A DNA stretch of 64,000 nucleotides from Microbotryum silenes-acaulis (Eukaryota > Basidiomycota > Microbotryomycetes > Microbotryales > Microbotryaceae), in assembly GCA_003665825.1 (NCBI GenBank), contig QPFY01000012.1:372001-436000 (forward strand), written 5' to 3'. Shown here in pieces: positions 1 through 10,602 of the stretch. A program made the position numbers and the translations under genes. A model generated the notes under the pieces. The model saw nothing but the letters and a program-made list of their open reading frames with translations, was not told the origin of the DNA and ran no database searches. Each line of letters starts with the position of its first letter. Positions within the stretch are counted from its first letter, which is position 1.

Positions 1-1277
1 AATGATCCAACCTCCACCCAATCCCCTTGGTCCTACAATCGAACCTCAACGAGAAATACGTATACCACCCCACTCTGTCCGGATGCCTTTCCCTCCAAAC
101 ATCGACCAACCTCCCCCCTTTCCCCCCTTCCCCACCTCGCAATTGTCTTTCAAAAGCGTGAATTTCCTCATCCGTACACCCCGCCGATTTATTGTGGTTC
201 GTTTTCCAATTCCTTATATCGTCAGGCGCAGGAACGACGTTGAGGTCCCCACACCAGATGATGGGTTTGAGAGCGTCGAGTTGTTGGAGGTAAAGTGAAA
301 AGTCGTGATTCCATTGCGATTTACGAGGAAGGGTTTTCAGGTCCTGCCCGGCGTTGGGGACGTAGGTTCCTATGAGGAAGTGGGAGTTGAATTCGAGGGT
401 GATGCAGCCTAATAGAAAAAAAAAAAGGGGGGGGGGGGGGGGGGATGCATGAGATTGGGTGCCATAAAGCAAAATAATGGACCTTGTTGGACGACTGACG
501 ACCCGCTTCGGCAGCTTGATCGGAACTGGTCGGCAACCCGAACGTGATGGACTTGGGTTCAATCTTGGACAAGATCGCCGTGCCCGAATATCCCTTCTTG
601 CTAGGATCGACTCCCCAATATCGGTACTGGTAATCGAACGAGATCAGAGGCGCAAAGAACGGTTAGTCCCAAGGTCGGGGTGGGGATTCGAGGAGAACTT
701 GCGGGATAGTTGTCATTGAGGAAAGCAAAGTTCGGGTCGGCCATCTTCGTCTCGGTCAAGACGAGGATGTCGGCTGCTTCGGCTTGGATATACCTCTCCA
801 TACCCTTTGATGAAGCGCAATGTGGACCCCCAAGAAAAAGGAAACAGGTCAGTCCAAAACATGGTCACGACCGAATATTAGGGGTGGACAGCCGAAACTC
901 ACCTTGTTCTCCGCCGCTCTTATGCCACAGACATTCCAAGCGCTGATCCTGACCTGCCCTTCAGGTCGTTGGGGGTACGGTGGCATCGGGTCGGGCAAGG
1001 TCTTGTTCGTAGGTAAAGTCGGATCGAGTGGTTGGACAGGTCCAGGTTTGGGCTTGGGTGCTTTCGGTTCTTTGGGCGCTTTCGGTTCTTTGACCGTCTT
1101 CTTGGACTTTTTCTTGGGAGGTGCTGCCACTTGTTCTTCAGCAGCGGAGGAAGGCGAATCGACGGTGGCCTCGCCCAGGGCTGAGAGAGGGGAATCCTCT
1201 GGTACGAGTGGCGGCTGTGGCCAGGTTGGCGACGCGTTGACTGGCACGGGCAACGACTTCCGTTTCCTCGGCGCCAT
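1..1277 (-). CDS. ExoIII-family AP endonuclease (C-terminus beyond window)
   Basis: Class II apurinic/apyrimidinic endonuclease of the ExoIII/APE1 family, which nicks DNA 5' of abasic sites in base excision repair. Exons on the minus strand are 1277-903, 804-703, 626-503 and 408-1 (continuing left). About 95 residues of Lys/Pro-rich tail precede the nuclease domain. Visible family motifs are SAWNVCGIRA (metal/phosphate site), LTETKM (metal-binding Glu), TYVPNAG, CGDLNV and GIGWRLDH close to the edge. The ATG at 1277 (MAPRKRKS) is chosen over upstream in-frame codons that lack a good context. The second intron begins GCAAGT, a GC-AG intron. The third intron (about 502-409) is less certain because its donor is GTCGTC. 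APE1-like and Apn2-like forms cannot be separated without the C-terminus. Confidence 0.88.
427..444. repeat. 18-nt G homopolymer inside an intron
   Basis: An uninterrupted run of 18 G follows a run of A on the plus strand. On the coding strand of the AP endonuclease this is C18 followed by a T-rich run just before the TATTAG acceptor at 409, so it forms an extreme polypyrimidine tract. Confidence 0.9.
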
Positions 1278-1550
1278 GGTTGTGTATTTGGCGTGGAACG
1301 ACGAAGGAACGGTGAGAGCGACCACGCTTCTTGGCCCAAGGAACAGCAACGATCGGAGGAGGTGAAGGCGTTTAATCGTGGTCGGATGGTCGTTCGAGTG
1401 ACGTGGAGGAGGAGTTGAGTTGCCGTGAGCATCGCGCGGGCGCACACGAGATCAGTTGCCGCGTGTGGCGTTATTACGAACGCGTTCCTCGTTAATTAAT
1501 TCATTAGCGATCGGTTGAGTCGCGTTGCTGGCGTGCTCTCCGCGCGACGA

Positions 1551-1567
1551 TCTCTCTCTCTCTCTGT
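1551..1567. repeat. CT-rich microsatellite
   Basis: A short (TC)n tract lies about 55 nt upstream of the ATG at 1621, in the probable 5' UTR or promoter. CT-rich leaders are common upstream of fungal genes. Confidence 0.7.
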
Positions 1568-1620
1568 CTCGGCGCACGCCCACCCGCTTCGGCACGCCCT
1601 CCTCCACCCCCCATGAATGC

Positions 1621-2783
1621 ATGCGCTACATCATCTTTGACGAGCCACCCACTGCGACCCAAGTGATCGAGCGCGGCGAGAGAACGACGACCAGCAGCGG
1701 TCCAGTATGGTATTCACACCAGATCGAGCTCGTCTTCCCACCCGCGAATCCACACCGTACGAGCGTGCTTGCTCAAGATCCCGATATTTCGACTCAACTT
1801 GTCGGTGGTCTGAGATGGGTCGATCGAGATGAGTCGTTCTCGAGGGTGATGATGCCTTGGGGTGCTCCTGCCGCGACGGGGACGGCCATGGATGAGGACG
1901 AGACACGCTTTGGAGCGACGATCCTCGAGGAGGAATCAAACCAAGGATTCAGTTTGGCATCAGGTGAGAGTTTTTCCTTTCCGAACCATGTCGTACCAGA
2001 GCTGACCTCGAACGCGGGTGAGAGCGCAATCACCAGCCTTATTCCCACCTCCATCCCAACTGCCCCCGGGACGAGCCTCCCACGAAACCCAAGCCTCCAA
2101 CCCAACAACCCACGAACAAGCCCAGGATATCTCCGCCTCCTTCCTCAGTTCGGCCTCCACCGCAACGCCGACGACGTACGCCGCCTCGCAAATCGACATC
2201 GGTCTGCCCCCCACACTGCACTTCACCCTCCCCTCCCTCACTCCCTTTGACCGCTTCCACTCCCTCCTCCAAACCAAAACGAACGCCATTCATCGTCTCT
2301 CGATCCTGTGCGTCGTCATCGACATCTCCGGACCTCGAAGCGTTGGACCAGGAGGGGATCTGCAGCTTTGGGAATGGACCACTTTGGACCCGCTCAGTGC
2401 GCCGAGCATGCCGGTCAAGATCTCATTATGGGAGGGGGTGGGCAGGACCTTGAGTCAGGCGACGAGGAGGGGCGATGTCGTTCTATTGACCAGTTGAGTT
2501 CTGACCAGCAGCGGTACAGTGGAAATGGCCACCACACGGGGAGCTGACTGCCTCTTCATCCCGAACCCCCCCCCCTCGCATAGAAATGAGCCTCAAACTC
2601 TACCAAACCAATTTGCAACTCTCGACCTCACGAGAAACGCAACTCCAAATCTGTTGGAGGACCCAGGTCGTACAAGAGTATGACCTCTTGTTTCGATTCC
2701 ACGAGTATTGGGCTCAACAAACCAACGAGGCCAAGACGGTGTTGGCGATGAAGGATGCCTATAGTAGGTGGTTGGGGAGGTAA
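1621..2783 (+). CDS. Unrecognised protein, OB-fold-like C-terminal half
   Basis: Three exons fit splice signals and phase: 1621-1963, 2037-2492 and 2584-2783, giving 332 aa. I do not recognise the family. The N-terminal third begins MRYIIFDEPP and is of mixed composition. A Pro/Ser/Thr-rich linker follows. The last 170 residues look like alternating beta strands (IHRLSILCVVIDISG, MPVKISLWEG, DVVLLTKMSLKLYQ, TQLQICWRTQVV). That pattern resembles the OB-folds of single-strand DNA-binding or telomere/shieldin-type proteins. The OB-fold idea is inference from strand pattern only. The ATG at 1621 is preferred because the longer open frame upstream starts at a TTG. The gene is divergent from the AP endonuclease, with starts 344 nt apart, so it may share a promoter region with a DNA-repair gene. 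Confidence 0.62.
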
Positions 2784-3063
2784 ATGCGGATGTGTCATCA
2801 CGATATGTAATCTAGTCGTATGATCGGTGATCAGACATCCCGTCATCGCACATAGCAGTACCGGGACCCTTGTGTGACTTTTGAACAAGGCTGTATTTCT
2901 GCAAGAATGGGATTCGGGTATAACATTACGTATGATCCCCACCGAAACTGCTGCTGCATGCTGCGCACTGCTACACTGCTACTTTCTTGAACTCGCTGCG
3001 AAATGACACCCCTCGAAAGAAAAAGAAATCACAAGCCCACTCGTGTATACCCGCCACCTCCAC

Positions 3064-5751
3064 TCATCCCTTGATCGTCAAGTTACTCTCCCCCGTCTTG
3101 GGTACGACGCCCAACGAACTCGTCCGATCATCACTCGTCGTACGACTCCTCGTACGACTCCTCGTCCGACTCCTCGTCCGACTCCTCGATCTTGATCGAC
3201 TAGGCAGACCTGAACCAGCTTGCAAAGGCTCCTTCCTCGATCGGTTAGGCGAAGGACCTCTTGAAGATGTATTGGATCGTGTAGGATCGAATTCGAATTC
3301 GAGGTCGTCCAGAACTCCTCGTTCGGCTCTCGAAAGTCTCGGTCCCCCGGACTCGGCCAGTATCGTTGTATGCGCTCCTTCGGCGCCACCATCGGTCGTG
3401 AATGTCCGTACGGAAGGTGCCCTCGATGTTCTGTGCGATGATACCGATCGGGACATCTTGAACGCCGGATCATGACGATCCAACGAGCGCGAGGTCCCCC
3501 CCCAACCACGTTTGGAGCTCGTCGATCGTTTCCTACCGATCCTCCGACTCGACGATCGTCTCCTCCCACCTTCAACACCCTCTTCCTCATCAGTGGTCGT
3601 CCCTAACAAACCCTCCTCCTCTCCCCTCCCTCTCGCACCCGTCGAGTCCCCTCTACTCAACCCCCTCCTCATCATCGCCGTGTTCCGCTTCCTCTTTTCC
3701 GAATAAAGCCAACTCTGGAAAACGATCGTGATGTCGAAACATAACGTTCCCCCACTTCCCAAGAGGTAAGGCGTCGATTCGAGGAGATAGCCGACGGATT
3801 CGGTCGCCAAGGGGTTCAACAGGATGGAGATGACGTAGAGCGAATTGCCGACGAAGGCCATGATGAAGAGGATCATGGAGAGGCCGGCGACGGAACGACG
3901 GCGGAACTGAGAGAGAAAAGGACGACTTTGTGAGTTCGTTCCAACTGGAATAACAGGCACCAAGGATGGCGAACTCACATTCTGCCAAATCTGGGGTAAC
4001 CTCGAGGTGAGGTACAGAGTCGTGCATGTCCATGCGCTCATACGCCCGATGAATCGCTCCCAATCCCGTCCACTTGCCACTTTCGGATCCACGAGATGAA
4101 CAGCATCACTCATCACCACGTCGTTGTCCCTCTTCTCTCCAATCGAGGCCGTCAAAGGTGACGAAGTGACCATCTCCCTCTTGCTGAGCCTGACCGTCGC
4201 CTCCTGCACCCAATTCAGTTTGGGCAACCCCATCTCCCAAGCTCGCGTGCTCCCCCCCGCAAATGACCCTACCCCTTTCTCCGCTCTTCTCCCCAACGTC
4301 GTGCACGTAAAAAACAGCCCCACCGAAAGGAACAACATCGAGCTTGTCCTCCTCGCCGGTGGCGGTGGTCTCGACCTCGAACTACTCCTCCCCGATCCAG
4401 ATTGCTGGTGGTGATGATGATGCGAAGAAGAATGATGATGCCTCAACGTCGTCTCCCTTACGTATTGAGGTAACACGTTGGAAGGGAGATCGTTGACTCG
4501 ATGAGTGGATCGTCCTCGTTCGGTTTCGTCGTCTTCCTCGTCGCATTCTCCTCCCCCTCCGTCGTGACCCATTTCCAGAGCCCGATCTCTCGCCTGTTGC
4601 TCCAGCTCCATCAAACTCCTCATCAAAGGTGCTGGAGACCCCGAGGCCGGCGATCCCGAGATCGTCTCCAGATTCGAAGGGTGGTGATAATGGTGCAAGT
4701 AGTGAAAATGCGGGTTAAGGTTCCTCGTCATCGTTCGACCTCTCGCTTCCGATGTCGAAGCGATCGATCCTAAGGAAGAAGTCATCGTCGTCGGGATTTC
4801 GAATGAGGGTGAACTAGGACCGCTGGACGGTGTGCTCGTTGAAGGAGCCGACAAGACTTGCGATGTAGAGACGGAAATTGTCTGAGTTGTTGTCGGGTTC
4901 GTCAAATTCGAATGGGTCGTACTCGTTCGACTTGCCCTCGGGACCATCACTTCCGAAGTGCTCGTCGACGTTCGACCATTTTTCAATGATCGAGCAGGCG
5001 TCGTCGCGTTCGAGGATTGGGACATCCAACTCGTCGTCATGGGATCCTCCCCCTCAGTCTCTCCAAGTTCCGGCCCATCTTCTGCAGTCAAAGCTTTGAC
5101 TCGCCGCCTCGAAGGCGTCGCCGAATGTTGCTGCGACGACGAACGATGGAAACTCTTGCTTCTCCTTACGCTCGACTGGGACTCGCGATGATGGTGGTGT
5201 GGGTGAGAAAGATGGTGATGATGTGTATGAGGTGTTTGAGCGTAAGGGTAGTCGATGGAAAGAGGCGGGATCGACGTCGACGGGTTCGCTCGCGAGTAGT
5301 GGAAGAATTGTGCCATGAGCATCGCGTCGATCATGACGAAGTAGGTCGCGAGGTAGGTTTGGAACGGCAGTTGGTGTGTGAGGACGCAGCTACAAGGGTT
5401 GAAAGATAATATGTGAGCTGTGAGCTTGGCCTCTCTCGGACAATGCACACTGTCACAAGACTAACCCAATCAGATTGGTAAAATCGCCGAAGAACCAGCT
5501 CACGAGAAACGGCAGTGCGATCGCCTCGCTGTGGTAGTCCACCCGCAAGATACATCACGTCGTGTGTCAGCTCTTCGTTTCATCATATCAGCTTGAAAGG
5601 ATTGTCGTTGGACTTACACCGACTTGTTGCGGTGATTCTCGAGCACCTGAGGTGCCTGAGCGCACAGCCAAGCCAGGATCGATGCGTAGCCGAACCAGGT
5701 CGACAGCTGCTCCTGCCCTTCCCACGTCATCCCCGGTAGCAGAGGCCACAT
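3064..5751 (-). CDS. PQ-loop repeat protein (YPQ/PQLC2-like vacuolar amino-acid transporter)
   Basis: Seven-helix PQ-loop membrane protein, related to vacuolar/lysosomal cationic amino-acid exporters (YPQ1-3, RTC2, PQLC2). Exons are 5751-5618, 5528-5466, 5389-3979 and 3906-3064; 816 aa. The first PQ motif is QAPQV near residue 34, followed by NLIGCVLTHQLPFQTYLATYF. The second is SRLPQIWQNFRRRSVAGLSM near residue 530. Between them lies an insertion of roughly 400 residues rich in Ser, His, Arg and Thr, and an RS-repeat-rich tail of about 170 residues follows the last helix. Yeast members are about 300 aa, so more than half of this protein is added disordered sequence. The intron at 3978-3907 is in frame and could be mistaken for coding sequence; removing it restores the canonical PQ loop. 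Confidence 0.87.
3135..3190. repeat. Imperfect 12-nt tandem repeat coding for an Arg/Ser/Thr tract
   Basis: About four copies of a unit like CGTACGACTCCT or CGTCCGACTCCT. They encode the RSRTRSRT repeats at the C-terminus of the PQ-loop protein on the minus strand. Confidence 0.75.
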
Positions 5752-7893
5752 GTTGAATCCTACCCTTGGCCCAGTCGAGCTAGTATCGGGACTTGAAGAG
5801 GGGTCCTTGATGGGCTACTTTGGTGTTGAAGTAGGCTTGGCTTGCGGAGGATCACCGGCTCGAAGGAGTGTGGTGGGGTAAGTTCCCGTCTTTGACGTAG
5901 ATGTTCACCTCCCCAGTCTCCCTAATGAGGTAATGTCTCCCCAGCTGGATCGATAGACGAGGTTCACGCGGTTCAGGATGATCTTCGCCGAACGTCAAGG
6001 CCAAGACACACGAACCCCGAGGCGACAGATCCGCTTCGCCAAGATCGGGCCCTTCGATAAGGGATAGGGGCGCACGTCGGGCAGTAGATATGGGAGATCA
6101 AACGTGACGGGCAAGAAAAGCCGAACGACCGGATAGAGAAGGGCCGGTCCGAGGGCTGGCTCAGGAGACACACCGCGGCAGATGGCACGAAATCAAGCGC
6201 GCCGAACGGCCGCGGCGGAGCTGAGCTGTCTGCGCTAAACTGCAAGGCGAGGCAGAGGCTCTGCGGAGTCGGAGCGCTCCGCGTCGGACTTACTGAAGTC
6301 GATCTCGGTACCCGGTAAAGTTCGGCTACTACGTAGAAGCGGGTTTCAATGGATGCTGTAGCTTGCTCGGGACTTAAACTTGAATAAATACAAGAATTAA
6401 ATTATCGAGACGGTCTACTCAATAAGCGAGTTATGGAACGGAGCTCGAGCCATCGATTCACCAACGACAATTCCGCCCGAGTAGACGCCGAGGGTCGCAG
6501 GCCGTCGGAGCCGACCCCTGTCCCTCGGCTGATCCTTTCCCCAGTCCATGAGTACTGTTCAAAGTTTTGCGGACGAAGCTCCCTGACAAGCATACCAATA
6601 ATCGTTTTTAAATCCGTATTTGGGAACCAAGAAAGCCCTCAGGAGCTCGTCAACAGATCCTTGAGAACTGAATGCGGAGCTCCGATTTGCTCGCGACATC
6701 AGTCTGGCAGTCGGCACACATCCGATCAGCGATCGGGTCACGCTTGCTCCTCATTGCCCTTCGCTCGGTTCGCTTTTCATACGTCTTGCCGTCCCGATAG
6801 ACCTAGAGTGCCGGGTTGAAACAGCCTTCCTCATTCCGATCGCGGCGATTCATTGCATGATCAAGCACAAACAGCTTGCAGTGGGGCCGAGATCGTGCTC
6901 CCGTCCAAGATGCACACGCCCCAATTAAGACTCGTACTTGGGGTCCTCCCTGACGTTGGGCGAAGTTGTACAAGAAGGCGCAAATGGCCAGGATCTATCG
7001 ATAAGTCGCGCATCTCTCCGCAGCAGGGAGTTCTTTGAAGAATTGCCAACTGAACTCGAGCTCCAGTCGGGACGGATCCGCTCTCAGCATCCGCTGGATG
7101 CGTCGGCGGTTGGGGATGGTGGTGCTGATGGACTCCGATATGCTTGCGGTGTGCTAGCGATAGCGGCGGGCTGATCTTTGGGCCGCTCGTCGGCGCTGCG
7201 ACGCGTTGGTCTTGAGCGCCTTCTTGACGGCGGTATCTACTTGAGCTCGTGCTGCATTTTGGAACAGTTGGACGATGGTGTAGAGCGCCTTCAACTAGAC
7301 CGCTTCATCGATCAGTCTGTCTACCACCACTTCCGCCTCACCGAAAGTCAATGTACTCCAGTGGTGCCATTGCTCAGCGTGGGGCGGAGCTGAGGAGGAC
7401 TCGGTAGCCGGCACACACCAGCTCTGCCACGTCGTCACGTGATGAACACGTGATTTGGACTGTCGAGCACGGAGGAATCCGCTCGGGGGAAGGCGTCGGC
7501 GACTCGGCGAAGTATGCACCCAACTTCTACAACTGCATGCAGGTATTAGGTCTGACCTTGCTCTGGACATCATTTCTCCCTCAAATCTGAAACTTGGTTC
7601 CGATTCGTCGGCCCGAGGTGACTTTGAGCGATCGACTCGGACTCGTTGAAGCACCTTAATTTCACGCTGCGCTAGCGGACGCGAGAAAAAAGGCTCTGCA
7701 TTCGACCTCGAGCTCAACCTCGGTTTTCCTGCTCTGCTCCTTGACGCTCACTACTCTCCCACACTTGTCTCTTACGCCTCCTACGCCTCACACACCCCAC
7801 ACAAAGTCAGTCCGTACAAAGAAGTCTCCCCATGGCATTGTTTCTTACGCTGATAGCCACTGTGACTGCACCCGTAGCACTCCATCCGATATC
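5752..7893. other. 2.1-kb stretch without a recognisable gene
   Basis: No family-level coding signal was found on either strand. The longest open frames (plus 6433-6819, 128 aa; minus 7717-7295, 140 aa) match nothing I know and have no convincing splice partners. The 5' side will contain the promoter of the PQ-loop gene and the 3' side that of the small gene at 7894. It may be decayed sequence or hold an unrecognised non-coding gene. Confidence 0.5.
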
Positions 7894-8806
7894 ATGCAGG
7901 CTCCTCAGCAAGGTGGCGCCCCAGCTCAGCAAGGCACCGGTGGTGATACTCTCGATAAGGGCGTCGATGCCGTCCTCAAGAAGGCTGGCAAGGGACAATC
8001 CGCCTCCACGGTCAGTCATCCACATCATGTTCCCCTCTATCGTGCTCCTCTGCGGCGGTGCATTGCATCTGCCCGATGGGCTCGAGTGATGATGGCAGCC
8101 AGCCGTGTCACGGTCTAGTGAGCTCGCAGCCGGCCCCGTCTCTGCGATGACGTCTTCAGAAGACTACCGACGTCGTTCGTCGCACCAATTCGATCGGCTT
8201 CAAGGCGGACAGGAATCATCAGCTCGTCATCGGTGTACATCATCGACGCATCATGAAACGTTCTTTTTTTTAGGACATGGTTACTGACATGTCATGACAT
8301 CATATCACGTCCGCACCGCTTGCAGACCGAGAAAATCTCCGATGGCGTCAGGTGAGTGAAATTCGACCATGTCCGCTGGACCAAAGTAATATGTGTCAAC
8401 TCCGAACTTTGAGAGTGGTTGGACTGACCTTATGTCTCATTTTTACCCATTGCAGGACTGGCTTCAAGAAGTTGACCGTAAGACTCGATCGCCATTGAAT
8501 GGTCAAGCTGATATTTTGGGTCCATTCGACCCGGACCACCTGACCTGTCCACTGACCGAAGTTTATTTATTGGTGCCATGTGGGACTCGTTCGAATTCAA
8601 ACATCGTGCAGGGCAAGGTGGGTCGGCACAGCTGCCTGGACGCTTCAGCGCACAATACGGGCTGTAGACTAAGCAAAACTTTTTCTTCCCACCTCGCAGG
8701 ATGTTCCCGTCCAGGACAAGGTACGCTTCCACACCTCAGCTGTGGAGAGACATCATCGGACTGACCCACATGCTTCGCTTCCTGTTTAATGCAGCCCATG
8801 GCTTAA
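7894..8806 (+). CDS. Small hydrophilic protein, 67 aa, six exons
   Basis: Six exons join in phase: 7894-8010, 8326-8351, 8456-8477, 8612-8617, 8700-8720 and 8795-8806. The protein begins MQAPQQGGAPAQQGTGG, continues with DTLDKGVDAVLKKAGKGQ and TEKISDGVRTGFKKLTGK, and ends DVPVQDKPMA. It is hydrophilic, has no signal peptide or membrane segment, and has two predicted amphipathic helices. I recall similar short proteins of unknown role in other fungi (conserved T-x-K-I-x-D-G and TGKDVP motifs), but cannot name a function. Introns make up about three quarters of the locus and are much longer (98-315 nt) than in neighbouring genes. The fourth exon is only GGCAAG (Gly-Lys), flanked by clean gtgcag and gtgggt signals. 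Confidence 0.8.
8612..8617 (+). other. 6-nt microexon (Gly-Lys)
   Basis: GGCAAG preceded by tcgtgcag and followed by gtgggtcgg. Including it gives LTGKDVPVQDK. Skipping it would delete exactly two codons and keep the frame, so both isoforms are possible. Confidence 0.7.
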
Positions 8807-9924
8807 GCTTCAACACAAGCGACCTTGAGGATCTGCTGAGCTCGAGCTCGATCGTCAGAAGCTGCCCTTGCTGGCTCCACCTCCTAGAGCCTTTCGTCTC
8901 AAACACCTAAACAGAGCTTCGTAGTCCCATCTCACGTGTAATCGATAGCTATAGTTGCTAGCTTGTTTGGGGGTCAAATGCGTTTGGCATAACGGAGTTC
9001 CGCTGCGCACAGACTCATGAGTCACGTGCGCTCACCGTGTTGTTTCGCCGTACGCGCAGCTGGACTCGGAGGCAGTCGCATTCATCCTCTGTTTCCCTCC
9101 ACCGAGCTCCACCGAGCTCCCCTGCACCTGTTCAGCTTCCGTCGAACGAAACCGAATCCAGTAGATCAGCCGTCCACCGATGCCTAAGCAGGATGCTACA
9201 TCTCCAGACTCCAATGACATGGGGCGCAATGGAACACTGCTCTCTCGAGCGTACGAGCAACCGGCGCGATCGAACAAACCGCGGACATGTACTCCCTTGG
9301 TCCGAGTGCGTACACCATGTCGGACAATGTTCTGACTCCTTACACCCCAGCTCTTCAGTACCTTCACGAAGGACTGAAGCACATGTCGAGTATTTTAAGA
9401 GTAAAGCCGGAAAAGGCCCCATTCGGCGGAAGCGACGAGTGATCAGTGTCTTTCGCCTTTTTTTTCTACCCAGTCCTCAAACCAAAGAAGAATTCTTCAA
9501 CCTGCGCCACGTCGAACTTTGTCAGACGTTCGAACGAACCCTCCACGCTGCGCGACTTCTTCGTTCCGACTGCTTCCCACCGGGATCGACGTCAAAACTC
9601 GACCCGGTCGACGCAGGCTCGGGCCGGGTTTTCGCGATTGAAGAAATAGGGTATGTACAACGCGAGAGTCGTGAAAACAGATTGCAACGCACGTAAATAA
9701 GACCAATGCTCAGGAAGTATACAAGAAAGGAGTAAAAACCAGAGTAGCACAGATAGTGGTGGAAGGATCGTTTCCGCAGTAATCAACGCTGTGCCCCGAT
9801 GACGTGGTGATCTCGATCCAAGCCACGCCACGGTTCACCCCCCCACCGGTGGTTCGTTTCGTTACAGAGCGGTCGAGAGGGTGAGGAGTTGAAGTGGGTG
9901 TCGGTCAGGTGGCGAAGAAGCTGT
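8807..9924. other. 1.1-kb stretch without a recognisable gene
   Basis: Only overlapping shadow frames are present. It lies between two converging small genes, so 3' UTRs are expected. A short direct duplication (ccgagctccac) is visible near 9100. Confidence 0.5.
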
Positions 9925-10434
9925 TTACATGACCGTGCAAGGGATGATGCAGCACTCGCAATCGGGCTGTAGGGCACGAACCGCACCACGAACGGGAGTA
10001 GAGTGAATGCGCGTCAGTTTCAGGATCCCCACCTCCTATTCCCCCGCCCCCAGACCCTCGAGAGGGTATAGGCATCACAACTCACGCATCCACACAAACC
10101 CAAATCAAAGCAACCTCCTTTCAACCGCATCGTCTCGACCTCTTCGGACGAATGATGATGACCGCACGCATGCGCTTCCTGTTGAGCCTGGTGCTGCGAA
10201 TCGGTCGAGGTCGAGGTCGAAGTCGAGCCTGTCGATGAGGCTTGTTGTTGGTTTTGGAGGGCGGTGTGGAGGGAGGATTGAGGAGGGTAGACGGAGGTGT
10301 TGGTCACTGTGATGAAGGAAGTCGTGGCAAGGTAGTGGATGATTAGTTCGTCGGTTGTGGTTTGCACTGCCGTTGGAGAGAAGGTTCACCGACTCGGGGG
10401 TCGATGACGTACTGATGGGCTTCTTGAGGAGCGT
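9925..10434 (-). CDS. Short Cys-rich C-terminal protein; 5' part interrupted by insertion
   Basis: Exons fit on the minus strand as 10434(or further)-10390, 10306-10086 and 9966-9925. The readable part runs HAPQEAHQYVIDPRV, then VTNTSVYPPQ, a Gln/Ser/Thr-rich stretch, and ends in MRLKGGCFDLGLCGC then PDCECCIIPCTVM. A short protein with a Pro/Gln-rich body and a MRLKGG-plus-Cys cluster tail is a pattern seen in small fungal membrane-associated Cys-rich proteins; function unknown. Upstream of codon HAPQEAHQ the frame meets a TGA created by a 155-bp fold-back element (10441-10595). The same frame resumes on the far side, open for a further 80 codons but without an ATG. The gene is therefore either broken in this strain, started by an unseen upstream exon, or expressed with the element spliced out. 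Confidence 0.6.
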
Positions 10435-10602
10435 GTGAGGAGTTGCATCAGCAACTTTGCCACTCGCGCTTAGTGCAATTTAGCGCACCGGAGATTATAG
10501 AAAACGAGCTAAATTTCACAAAAAGTGCGCTTTCGGCACTAAAGTGCGCTAAATTGCACTAAATTGCACTAAAGCGCGAGTGGCAAAGTTGCTGATGTGA
10601 GG
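10434..10602. mobile_element. Fold-back (MITE-like) element with 7-bp target duplication
   Basis: Arms of about 45-55 nt are near-perfect inverted repeats (left: tcagcaactttgccactcgc; right: gcgagtggcaaagttgctga). They surround a short A/T-rich spacer containing repeated ttagtgcaatttagcgcac-type units. The element body is 10441-10595 (155 bp). The direct repeat TGTGAGG occurs immediately on both sides (10434-10440 and 10596-10602), a likely target-site duplication. It encodes nothing, so it would depend on a transposase elsewhere. The arms share their terminal CATCAGCAA with the larger palindrome at 57404-57584. Confidence 0.8.

Noticed and set aside
849..1445. N-terminal extension of the AP endonuclease to 1445
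   Set aside because: The frame is open but starts from a non-ATG codon region; the ATG at 1277 in good context gives a normal N-terminus.
3907..3978. Coding reading through 24 codons in the PQ-loop gene
   Set aside because: The stretch is in frame but has clean GTGAGT and CTCAG ends, and its removal restores the conserved PQ-loop motif.
6433..6819. 128-aa plus-strand frame with an ATG
   Set aside because: No motif, no splice context and competing frames on both strands; treated as chance.
10441..10595. CRISPR-like or regulatory repeat array
   Set aside because: There are two inverted arms, not regularly spaced direct repeats, and the organism is a fungus; a fold-back transposon fits better.
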